From assembly GCA_963850765.1 (NCBI GenBank), contig CAWKMN010000003.1, positions 434,001 through 498,000 of the forward strand: a stretch of DNA of 64,000 nt, in the 5' to 3' direction. The translations under genes and the position numbers were made by a program. Shown one piece after another: positions 25,856-33,707 of the stretch; the stretch's first letter is position 1; each line of letters begins with the position of its first letter. This stretch comes from CAWKMN01 sp963850765 (GTDB lineage Bacteria > Chloroflexota > Anaerolineae > Aggregatilineales > Aggregatilineaceae). The notes under the pieces were generated by a model, which saw nothing but the letters and a program-made list of their open reading frames with translations, ran no database searches and was not told the origin of the DNA.

Positions 25856-25881
25856 AAAAAAGCCGGGCTGTCACGCCCGGC
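25856..25881 (-). terminator. Rho-independent terminator on the minus strand
   Basis: GCCGGGC (25862–25868) and GCCCGGC (25875–25881) pair around a 6-base loop. On the minus strand the hairpin is followed by TTTTTT. It should end transcription of the small gene at 25904–26113. Confidence 0.85.
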
Positions 25882-25903
25882 CGGAGGGAACATTCCGAAA
25901 CGG

Positions 25904-26113
25904 TTAATGGAGAAACTCCGTTGAATAGCGTTCGCCAATCGGCAGAATGGCGATACCGAGTTCGTTGATAATCTTGAGATAGCAGCCCACTTTGACCAGC
26001 AGGTCGGGGCGTGTGTTGATACGGCGCACTTTGTGGTCGATTGTTACATCAGCCCATCCGCGCCCTACGCGAATAACTCGGCCCAGTTTCACATTCTCCG
26101 AATACATACTCAA
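25904..26113 (-). CDS. Small beta-barrel (OB-like) protein, unknown function
   Basis: The 69-residue protein reads LGRVIRVGRGWADVTIDHKVRRINTRPDLLVKVGCYLKIINELGIAI. The GRVIRVGRGWADV start resembles the N-terminal OB-fold of RsgA-type proteins, so a nucleic-acid-binding OB-like fold is plausible but unproven. An 'AAAGGAG'-type site lies just upstream of the ATG, and a strong terminator follows it. It appears to be a single-gene transcript. Confidence 0.6.
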   Translation of the reverse strand: MSMYSENVKLGRVIRVGRGWADVTIDHKVRRINTRPDLLVKVGCYLKIINELGIAILPIGERYSTEFLH

Positions 26114-26440
26114 CTCCTTTGCCTGCCACCTTTGGCTAAGCTACCCCCTGCGGCCTTTACAACTACAACCCCTGGATAACTTTATTGAAACATTTATAGT
26201 GCTCTGTCGTCAATAGCCAATTTGGCCATGGAGTGAACTTGTCTATCAAATGGGGCATCGTTTTATTACTTGTAATAATAGGTGCCTTCATCTAGAGAAC
26301 TAGTTGACTATAGATCAGACCGATAATCCGGCTCTCTTGTGAAGCGCAGACGTGGTCCCAAAAAACCGGGCCTGAGTGCGATGAACGTGGTAAAATGCTG
26401 CGCGGGTTGGCTCATCCGAAAAGAGAGCGAGGTCAGGCCG
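26114..26440. other. AT-richer intergenic region before purB with a possible microprotein
   Basis: This 327-base region is AT-richer than its surroundings. It holds one candidate microORF (26239–26295) and, near its end, a TGGTAAAAT extended -10-like box about 50 bases before purB. I see no other gene, RNA structure or repeat in it. Confidence 0.5.
26239..26295 (+). CDS. Possible 18-residue hydrophobic microprotein
   Basis: A TTG start with GGAG five bases upstream opens a short frame encoding SIKWGIVLLLVIIGAFI then stop, which would form a single membrane helix. The ribosome site and hydrophobicity are suggestive only; chance cannot be excluded for so short a frame. Confidence 0.2.
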   Translation: MSIKWGIVLLLVIIGAFI

Positions 26441-27868
26441 ATGAGCGACGGGTACGATCACACGACGTTTCTCTCGCCGTTTACGTGGCGGTATGGCAGT
26501 CCGGCCATGCGCACGGTGTGGAGCCAGATCCATCAGCGGGGGTTATGGCGGCGGGTGTGGCTGGCGCTGGCTGAAGCGCAGTCCGGCTTTGGGCTGGTAT
26601 CAGCGGAGCAGGTGGCCGATGTGCGAGCGCACGTTGACGAGATCGATATGGCGACAGCAGAAGCGATTGAAGCCGACATCCACCACGATCTGATGGCCGA
26701 ACTCCGCACTTTTGCCGAGCAGTGCCCGGTTGGCGGCGGAATCCTGCATTTAGGAGCGACCAGCGCGGACATTCAAGACAATGCCGAGGCGCTGCGGCTG
26801 CGTGAAGCGCTTGACCTGATTCTGTCGGGGCTGCGCGAGACGCTGGCGTCGTTGGCCGCGCAGATCGAGACCTGGGCCGACGTGGTCGGCATGGGCTATA
26901 CGCATATCCAGCCCGCGGAGCCGACGACGGTTGGGTACCGGCTGGCACAGTACGGGCAGGATCTGCTGGTGGACCGGGCCGAACTCCAACGGGTGCGCGA
27001 TCAGGTGCGCGGCAAGGGGATGAAAGGCGCGGTCGGCACAAGCGCATCCTACGCAGAACTGCTGGACGGCAGCGGCGGATCGCCGGCTGATCTGGAAGCA
27101 CGCGCCATGACGCTGCTCGGGCTCGACGCCTTCCCGGTGGCCGCCCAGACCTATCCTCGCAAGCAGGACTGGCTGGTGGTCAATGCGCTGGCCGGGCTGG
27201 CGGCTAGTCTGCACAAGATGATGTTCGACGTCCGGGTGCTGCAATCGCCGCTGTTTGGCGAATGGTCGGAGGCGTTCAGCAGCAAACAGGTGGGCTCGTC
27301 GGCAATGCCATTCAAGCGCAATCCCGTTAGGGCGGAGAACATCGACAGCCTGGCGCGCTGGGTGGCGGCGCTGCCGCGCGTCGCCTGGGATAACGCGGCG
27401 CTGTCGCTGCTGGAACGGACGCTCGACGATTCGGCCAGCCGCCGGCTGATGCTGCCGGAAGCGTTCCTGGCAGTGGACGAAATGCTGCGCGTTGCCGCGG
27501 GCCTGATCCACGATTTGAACATCCATCCGGAAGCCATCGAGCGTAATCTGCAAGCGTATGGAACCTTCGCGGCGGTGGAGCGGCTGCTGATGGCGCTGGG
27601 CAAGGCCGGGGCCGACCGGCAGGTGATGCACGAGCGCCTGCGCGCCCACAGTATGCAGGCCTGGAACCGCGTCACGAAGGGCGAGCCCAATCCCTTGTAC
27701 GAATTGATCAGGGCGGATGACGAAGTCACGCGGTATATTCCGGCAGACCGGATCGAGGCGCTGCTCGATGCGCGGCAGCATATCGGGGATGCCCCGGCAC
27801 GCGCGCGGGCGCTGGCGGCGGAGATTCGGCGCACGACTGGATTTGAGCAGGTCACGAGAGGGGGATGA
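26441..27868 (+). CDS. purB: Adenylosuccinate lyase
   Basis: The 475-residue enzyme (ATG at 26441, GAGGTC upstream) belongs to the fumarase/aspartase superfamily, with TSADIQDNAEALRL, GYTHIQPAEPTTVGYRLAQY and the signature GSSAMPFKRNPVRAENI that carries the catalytic serine loop. It cleaves SAICAR and adenylosuccinate, releasing fumarate, in purine synthesis. The open frame reaches to 26339, but the earlier part has no family similarity. purH starts 4 bases after its stop, so the two form an operon for consecutive parts of IMP synthesis. Confidence 0.93.
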   Translation: MSDGYDHTTFLSPFTWRYGSPAMRTVWSQIHQRGLWRRVWLALAEAQSGFGLVSAEQVADVRAHVDEIDMATAEAIEADIHHDLMAELRTFAEQCPVGGGILHLGATSADIQDNAEALRLREALDLILSGLRETLASLAAQIETWADVVGMGYTHIQPAEPTTVGYRLAQYGQDLLVDRAELQRVRDQVRGKGMKGAVGTSASYAELLDGSGGSPADLEARAMTLLGLDAFPVAAQTYPRKQDWLVVNALAGLAASLHKMMFDVRVLQSPLFGEWSEAFSSKQVGSSAMPFKRNPVRAENIDSLARWVAALPRVAWDNAALSLLERTLDDSASRRLMLPEAFLAVDEMLRVAAGLIHDLNIHPEAIERNLQAYGTFAAVERLLMALGKAGADRQVMHERLRAHSMQAWNRVTKGEPNPLYELIRADDEVTRYIPADRIEALLDARQHIGDAPARARALAAEIRRTTGFEQVTRGG

Positions 27869-27871
27869 TCG

Positions 27872-29413
27872 ATGCCGCGTGCCATCTTGAGTGTGTATGA
27901 CAAAACCGATCTGGATGCCTTCGCGCGAGGGATGTCTGAGCTTGGATGGGATCTGGTCGCCAGCGGGGGCACGGCGCGCGCACTCGAGCTGGCCGGGCTG
28001 AAGATCACGCCGGTCGAACGCGTTACGCAGGCCCCGGAAATGCTGGCAGGACGTGTCAAAACACTGCATCCCGCGATCCACGCGGCGATTCTCGCGCGGG
28101 ACAGCGCCGAGGATATGGAAACCCTGAGCCGCCACCAGTACGCGCCGATCGATTTGGTGGTGTGCAACCTGTACCCGTTCCAGGAAACCGTCGCCCAGCC
28201 AGAAGTCGAACTGGCGGACGCCATCGAGCAGATTGATGTTGGCGGGGTTGCGCTGCTGCGAGCCGCGGCCAAGAATTTCGCGCGTGTCACTGTGCTCACC
28301 GATCCGACCGATTACCCGACGGTTCTGGCGGCGCTCCAGCGCGAGGGCCGGGTCGCTGAACCGCTGCGGCGGCGGCTGGCGGTCAAGGCGTTCCAGCTGA
28401 CGCGCGATTATGACACGGCCATCCACGCCTATCTGCTGGGCGAATTCGGGCCGGCGGAGGAAGAGCCAGCCGCTCTGCCCACGACCCTGTCGCTTGGGCT
28501 GACGCGCATACAGGCCTTGCGCTATGGCGAGAATTCGCATCAGATGGCCGGATTGTACGCTGCGCGCAGCGACGAATCCCCGTTAGGCGGGGAACTGCTG
28601 GGGGGCAAGGATCTTTCGTATAACAACCTGCTTGATCTGGACGCGGCATGGCGCGCGGCCGGTGCTTATGAGACGCCCACCGTGGTGATCGTCAAACACC
28701 TTACACCGTGCGGCATCGCCACCGCGGCGACCGCGGCGGAGGCGTTTCCGCTGGCGCTGGCATCCGACCCGGTGTCGGCATTCGGGGGGGTGATTGCCGT
28801 CAATCGTGGGGTGGACGAGGCGTTTGTGCTGGCAATGGAATCGCTGTTTGTCGAAGCGATTGCCGCCCCGGATTTTTCGCCCGTGGCACGCCAGATGCTT
28901 GGCGAAAAACGCAAGAACTGCCGCATGCTCAAAATCTCGGCGCGTGGATCCGGTTCCCTGTTTGAACTGCGCAGCGTGCTGCACGGTTATCTCGTCCAGC
29001 AGTGGGACATGGGCGACCCTGAGGGTACGAACTGGCAGGTTGTTTCCAGCCGCCGCCCGACGTCGGATGAGCTGCAGGCAATGCGCTTTGGGTGGAAAGC
29101 GGTCCAATATGTGAAGAGCAATGCGATCGTGCTGTCCACGGCAAACGCGACCGTCGGGATCGGCGGCGGGCTGCCGAGCCGCGTGGATGCGGTGCAGCTT
29201 GCTGTGACAAAAGCGGCGGATCGCGCCCAGGGGACCGCGCTGGCGTCGGACGCCTTCTTCCCATTCCCCGATGCGATCCAGGCCGCCGCAGCGGCGGGTG
29301 TGACCTGCGTCATCCAGCCGGGTGGATCGATCCGCGACCAGGAAGTGATCGAGGCGGTGAATGCCGCCAATATGGCGATGGTCTTCACGGGGGTGCGGCA
29401 TTTCCGGCACTAG
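27872..29413 (+). CDS. purH: Bifunctional AICAR transformylase / IMP cyclohydrolase
   Basis: The 513-residue protein has the MGS-fold IMP cyclohydrolase at 1–130 (LASGGTARALE, GRVKTLHPAIHAAIL, DLVVCNLYPF) and the AICAR formyltransferase from about 200 (LRYGENSHQMAGLY, KDLSYNNLLDLDAAW, VIVKHLTPCGIA, SDPVSAFGG, KSNAIVLS, ASDAFFPFPDAI). It performs the last two steps of IMP synthesis. It is complete and follows purB directly. Confidence 0.96.
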   Translation: MPRAILSVYDKTDLDAFARGMSELGWDLVASGGTARALELAGLKITPVERVTQAPEMLAGRVKTLHPAIHAAILARDSAEDMETLSRHQYAPIDLVVCNLYPFQETVAQPEVELADAIEQIDVGGVALLRAAAKNFARVTVLTDPTDYPTVLAALQREGRVAEPLRRRLAVKAFQLTRDYDTAIHAYLLGEFGPAEEEPAALPTTLSLGLTRIQALRYGENSHQMAGLYAARSDESPLGGELLGGKDLSYNNLLDLDAAWRAAGAYETPTVVIVKHLTPCGIATAATAAEAFPLALASDPVSAFGGVIAVNRGVDEAFVLAMESLFVEAIAAPDFSPVARQMLGEKRKNCRMLKISARGSGSLFELRSVLHGYLVQQWDMGDPEGTNWQVVSSRRPTSDELQAMRFGWKAVQYVKSNAIVLSTANATVGIGGGLPSRVDAVQLAVTKAADRAQGTALASDAFFPFPDAIQAAAAAGVTCVIQPGGSIRDQEVIEAVNAANMAMVFTGVRHFRH

Positions 29414-29423
29414 TGCGAGTGAC

Positions 29424-29452
29424 TTGTGCTGGCGGCGCAATGGTGCCATAAT
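29424..29452 (+). promoter_or_regulatory. Sigma-70-type promoter for the UgpC-like ATPase gene
   Basis: TTGTGC (29424–29429) and CATAAT (29447–29452) are spaced by 17 bases. It lies 74 bases before the GTG start, leaving a short 5' leader. Confidence 0.6.
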
Positions 29453-29525
29453 ACAATACATTACAGGGTATGGGCTGTTACACGTCATTGAGCAGCCCTA
29501 AAACATTACTTAAGGGAGGACCTCC

Positions 29526-30629
29526 GTGGCAGGTGTATCTTATCGCAATGTGACAAAGCGTTGGGGAGATGTGGTGGCCGTTAAAGACCTCAACATCGAA
29601 ATCCCTGATGGCGAGTTCCTGGTGTTCGTAGGCCCGTCCGGGTGCGGCAAATCGACCAGTCTGCGTATGCTGGCCGGTTTGGAAGAAATCACCGAAGGCG
29701 AAATTCTGATCGGGGATCGCGTGGTTAACAACGTGGCTCCCAAGGATCGTGACATCGCCATGGTGTTCCAGAGTTATGCCTTGTATCCCCACATGACGGT
29801 ATACGACAACATGGCCTTTGGTCTGCGTCTGCGCCGCACGCCCAAGCAGGTGATCGACGAGCGGGTGCGCGAAGTTGCGGCCAGCCTCGGCATCGAGCAA
29901 CTACTGGATCGCCGCCCGCGCCAGTTGTCGGGTGGTCAGCGGCAGCGTGTCGCGGTGGGCCGCGCGATCGTGCGCGAACCCGCCGTATTCCTGCTGGACG
30001 AACCGCTCTCGAACCTGGATGCGAAGCTGCGCGTCGAAGCGCGTACTTTCATCAGCAAGCTGCACCAGCGCCTGGGCACCACCTTCATTTATGTGACCCA
30101 TGATCAGGTGGAAGCCATGACGATGGGGCAGCGTATCTGCGTGCTCAACGCGGGCCGCCTGATGCAGATCGATACGCCCACCAACCTGTACGACCATCCG
30201 TCGAATGTCTTTGTGGCCGGCTTCATCGGCAGCCCGTCGATGAACTTCTTCGACAATGCGATCCTGAAGGAACAGAACGGCAAGATGGTGGTCGATACTG
30301 GCATGTTCCTGGTCAATGTGCCCGAATCCCGCTATGACCTGTACCGCCCGTACGTTGGCAAGAAGGTCATCTTCGGCATCCGTCCCGAGAATATTGCGCA
30401 TGCCGACTTTGTCCCGCCGGGGATCGTTCCCTCTCATATCGAAGCCAACGTGGATGTCGTCGAAGAAATGGGACACGAGAAAATCCTGTATCTCGAAGAA
30501 GGCGGCAAGACCTTCCTGGCCCGTATCGATCCGCGCGCCGACGTGCATGTTGGGCAGCGCATCCCTGCTATCGTCAACATGGCTGTGATGCACCTGTTCG
30601 ACGCCGAAACCGAGCAGGCACTTCAGTAG
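29526..30629 (+). CDS. ABC transporter ATP-binding protein, UgpC/MsmK sugar-importer type
   Basis: The 367-residue protein has Walker A GPSGCGKST, Q-loop VFQSYALYPHMTVYDN, signature LSGGQRQRVAVGRA, Walker B VFLLDEP and H-loop THDQ. The C-terminal regulatory (TOBE/OB) domain follows (KVIFGIRPENIAHAD). UgpC/MsmK/MalK-type ATPases energise sugar and glycerol-phosphate importers and can be shared by many systems. No permease or binding protein is beside it; it sits alone between its own promoter (29424) and terminator (30668), fitting an orphan shared ATPase. GTG start with GGGAGGACC upstream. Confidence 0.92.
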   Translation: MAGVSYRNVTKRWGDVVAVKDLNIEIPDGEFLVFVGPSGCGKSTSLRMLAGLEEITEGEILIGDRVVNNVAPKDRDIAMVFQSYALYPHMTVYDNMAFGLRLRRTPKQVIDERVREVAASLGIEQLLDRRPRQLSGGQRQRVAVGRAIVREPAVFLLDEPLSNLDAKLRVEARTFISKLHQRLGTTFIYVTHDQVEAMTMGQRICVLNAGRLMQIDTPTNLYDHPSNVFVAGFIGSPSMNFFDNAILKEQNGKMVVDTGMFLVNVPESRYDLYRPYVGKKVIFGIRPENIAHADFVPPGIVPSHIEANVDVVEEMGHEKILYLEEGGKTFLARIDPRADVHVGQRIPAIVNMAVMHLFDAETEQALQ

Positions 30630-30667
30630 GAAGAACTGTCGTTCGGCTAACCGCTTGAATTTTTGTG

Positions 30668-30698
30668 ACCGCCTGTGTATGCTCACAGGCGGTTTTTA
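30668..30698 (+). terminator. Strong Rho-independent terminator
   Basis: ACCGCCTGTG (30668–30677) pairs perfectly with CACAGGCGGT (30684–30693) and is followed by a U-run. It ends the orphan ATPase transcript. Confidence 0.92.
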
Positions 30699-30747
30699 TT
30701 GGTTTTTGACTGCGGATGAGCGCTGGAGACGCGCAGGAAGAAATCTT

Positions 30748-33651
30748 ATGGCACAGGATCGATCGCAGTTTGACACACGCCCGCTGGAAGCGGAACTCGC
30801 GGAGGCGCTGGACGGCGATGTGCGCTTCGACCCGATGACGCGCCTGCTGTACAGCACCGACGCCAGCAGCTACCAGATCGAGCCAATTGGCGTGGTGCTG
30901 CCCAAACATGCCGATGATGTGGTCGCCGCGCACACGATCGCGGCCAAACACGGCATTCCGCTGCTGCCGCGGGGCGGGGGGAGCAGTCTGGCCGGGCAGA
31001 CGGTGGGCTGCGCGCTGGTGCTTGACCTGTCGCGGTATATGAATCGCGTTGTGCGAGTCGATCCTGAAGCGAAAACGGTGCGCGTGCAACCGGGGCTGGT
31101 GTTGGGGCTGCTCAATAACCAGCTTGCGCCGCTTGGCCTCATGTTCGGCCCCGATCCCGCCAGCGCCGAGCGGGCGACGGTGGGCGGCTGTCTGGGGAAC
31201 AACGCGACCGGGCTGCACAGCATTCTCTACGGAATGTTCTGCGATCATCTGCGTGCCGCCGATGTGGTGCTGGCCGACGGTGCGCGGGCGCAGTTTGGCG
31301 AGAACGCGCCAGCGAGTCCGCTGCGCGAACGGCTGGAAACTGAAGTCTGCCGGATCCTGGTCGACAACGCCGATGAGATCGCCCTGCGCTATCCGAAGGT
31401 ATGGCGATCGGTGTCGGGCTATTTGCTGAACCGGCTGGATCCGGCGAATCTGAATCTGGCACGGCTGTTCGCCGGGTCCGAGGGCACGCTGGGCACCGCA
31501 GTGGAGATCGAGCTGGCGCTGGTCGACCGGCCAACCGATACGAGGCTGGTCGTGCTGCATTTTGACGACCTGCGGGAATCGCTGGAAATTGTCCCCGCGA
31601 TTCTGGAGCTTGGCCCGTCGGCGGTGGAGATGGTCGATAAGCCGCTGCTGGATTTGACCCGGCAGCACCCGGACTATTCGAAACTATTGACCTTTATCGA
31701 AGGCGATCCGGCGTCGCTGCTGCTGGTCGAGTTCTACGGCGAAAACGATGCGGAGCTAACCGCTAAGGTCGACCGGCTGCAAGCTCTCCTGGCGCAGAAG
31801 GGCTACCGAGGAACGACGATGATCGCGGCGACACCGCAGCAGAAAGCCAACGCCATGAAAGTCCGCAAGGCTGGCTTCGCGCTGCTGATGGGTCTGCGCG
31901 GCGAGCACAAACCGCTGTCGTTCGTCGAGGATGCGGCGGTGCCGGTCGAGCACCTGGCCGATTATGTCAGCGAAGTGCAGCGCATCGTGGCGTCGCACGG
32001 GGCCGGGCTGGTTATGCTTGGCCATGCCAGCGCGGGCTGCCTGCATATTCACCCGATCCTGAATCTCAAGACGGTGGAAGGGCTGCGGCAGTACCGGGCA
32101 ATAGGGGAAGCCTGCGCCAATCTTGTGATGCAGTATGGCGGGACGACCAGCGGCGAACACGGTGAGGGACTCTCGCGCGGGGAATTCAGTCACACGCTTT
32201 TTGGGCCGCAGGTCACCGAGGCGTTCCGGCAGGTGAAGCGGGCGTTTGATCCGCGCGGGCTGATGAATCCCGGTAAGGTCGTGGATGTGGGACCAATGGA
32301 TGACCCGACGACTCTGCGCTACGGCCCGCTCTACCAGGTGCCCTATCCGCTGGAACGGGAGCGCCTGAACTGGTCCGCGGACGGCGGTTTTGGCGCGGCG
32401 GTGGAGATGTGCAATGGCGCTGGTGTGTGCCGCAAAGAAGGCACCGGCGTGATGTGCCCGAGCTTCATGGCGACGCGCGAGGAATCCGCATCCACGCGCG
32501 GGCGCGCCAACGCGCTGCGGCTGGCGATGACCGGCAAGCTTGGCCCTGATGGATTAGCTGATCCACGCGTTTATGATGTATTGGACCTTTGCCTGTCGTG
32601 CAAAGCATGCAAGGCGGAGTGTCCCTCGCTGGTGGATATGGCCCGAATCAAGGCGGAGTATACCGCCCGGTACAATGATACGCACGGCGTGCCGCTGCGG
32701 TCATGGGTATTCGGCCACATTCACCGGATGAACTGGTTGGGCGGCCGGATGCCGCGCCTGTCGAATGCGGTGCTCCGCTCGCCGTTAGCGCGTTTTGCGT
32801 TCAAACGGCTCGGCGTGACCACCGAACGGCAGCTCCCGCTGTTTGCGCGCGAACGGTTCAGCGAGTGGTACCGCAAGCACTATCGCGCACTGGAGTATAA
32901 TGGAACTAAAGCGCCGATTCTGATCGTAGATACTTATACCGAGTACAACTATCCGTATCTGGGGCAGGCGGCGCTCCGGGTGGCGGACGCGGCGGGGTTC
33001 AGCGTCAAGGTATGGGGGCCGCGCGAGATCGACTGCTGCGGCCGTCCGCTGATCTCGAAGGGGCTGCTGGACGATGCCCGCTGGCTGGCGCAGCGCAACG
33101 TCAAACGGATGGCACCCGCCGTACGGAACGGCGAACGGTTCATGCTGATCGAGCCAAGCTGCGCCGCGGCCTTCCGCGATGAGTATCCCGATCTGGTGCC
33201 GGCGGAACAGCGCGAGGATGCGCGGCTCGTGGCGCAGTCGGTGATCACGGTCGAGGAGTGGCTGGCGGAAGCGGCCGATGCCGGGCTGGTGGATGGACTG
33301 AGCTTTGACGATACGCCATCCCAGATCGTCTTTCATGGCCACTGCTACCAGCGTGCGCTGTGGGGTACAGGGGCCGCCCACCGGATGCTTGGACTGCTGC
33401 CAAACTGCCAGGTAACCGAACTGGATGATGGGTGCTGCGGCGTGGCGGGGAGTTTTGGTTTCGAGGCGGAGCATTATGATCTGTCGGTGCAGATTGGCGA
33501 GCAGCGGCTGCTGCCCGCGGTGCGTGAAGCACCCGACGCTATGATCGTCGCCAGCGGGGTATCGTGTCGCGAGCAGATCGAGCATGGCACTGGCCGGCGT
33601 GCTCTGCACCCGGTTGAGGTGCTGGCGGCCCGGCTGCGAAAGAATGTGTAA
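30748..33651 (+). CDS. FAD-linked oxidase fused to iron-sulfur subunit (GlcD–GlcF / D-lactate dehydrogenase type)
   Basis: The 967-residue protein starts at the ATG at 30748 (GGAAG upstream). The N-terminal half is the FAD-binding type 4 oxidase (PLLPRGGGSSLAGQTVG, GPDPASAERATVGGCLGNNA, GLVMLGHASAGCLHIHP, GEHGEGLSRGEF). Cysteine clusters at CNGAGVCRKEGTGVMCPS and CLSCKACKAECPS bind two 4Fe-4S clusters. The last part has two CCG motifs (EIDCCGRPLISKG and DGCCGVAGSFG) of heterodisulfide-reductase/GlcF-like proteins. It oxidises a 2-hydroxy acid such as lactate or glycolate and passes electrons to the membrane chain, in one chain as in YdiJ. Substrate not decided. Confidence 0.9.
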   Translation: MAQDRSQFDTRPLEAELAEALDGDVRFDPMTRLLYSTDASSYQIEPIGVVLPKHADDVVAAHTIAAKHGIPLLPRGGGSSLAGQTVGCALVLDLSRYMNRVVRVDPEAKTVRVQPGLVLGLLNNQLAPLGLMFGPDPASAERATVGGCLGNNATGLHSILYGMFCDHLRAADVVLADGARAQFGENAPASPLRERLETEVCRILVDNADEIALRYPKVWRSVSGYLLNRLDPANLNLARLFAGSEGTLGTAVEIELALVDRPTDTRLVVLHFDDLRESLEIVPAILELGPSAVEMVDKPLLDLTRQHPDYSKLLTFIEGDPASLLLVEFYGENDAELTAKVDRLQALLAQKGYRGTTMIAATPQQKANAMKVRKAGFALLMGLRGEHKPLSFVEDAAVPVEHLADYVSEVQRIVASHGAGLVMLGHASAGCLHIHPILNLKTVEGLRQYRAIGEACANLVMQYGGTTSGEHGEGLSRGEFSHTLFGPQVTEAFRQVKRAFDPRGLMNPGKVVDVGPMDDPTTLRYGPLYQVPYPLERERLNWSADGGFGAAVEMCNGAGVCRKEGTGVMCPSFMATREESASTRGRANALRLAMTGKLGPDGLADPRVYDVLDLCLSCKACKAECPSLVDMARIKAEYTARYNDTHGVPLRSWVFGHIHRMNWLGGRMPRLSNAVLRSPLARFAFKRLGVTTERQLPLFARERFSEWYRKHYRALEYNGTKAPILIVDTYTEYNYPYLGQAALRVADAAGFSVKVWGPREIDCCGRPLISKGLLDDARWLAQRNVKRMAPAVRNGERFMLIEPSCAAAFRDEYPDLVPAEQREDARLVAQSVITVEEWLAEAADAGLVDGLSFDDTPSQIVFHGHCYQRALWGTGAAHRMLGLLPNCQVTELDDGCCGVAGSFGFEAEHYDLSVQIGEQRLLPAVREAPDAMIVASGVSCREQIEHGTGRRALHPVEVLAARLRKNV

Positions 33652-33707
33652 GCCTGCTGCGCGGCGGGGCACGGCAGGGTTAGAGGCGTAGAGGAGTACA
33701 GGGTGAT

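Noticed and set aside
26750..28540. 596-residue minus-strand frame opposite purB and purH
   Set aside because: Crosses the boundary of two real genes and has no domain.
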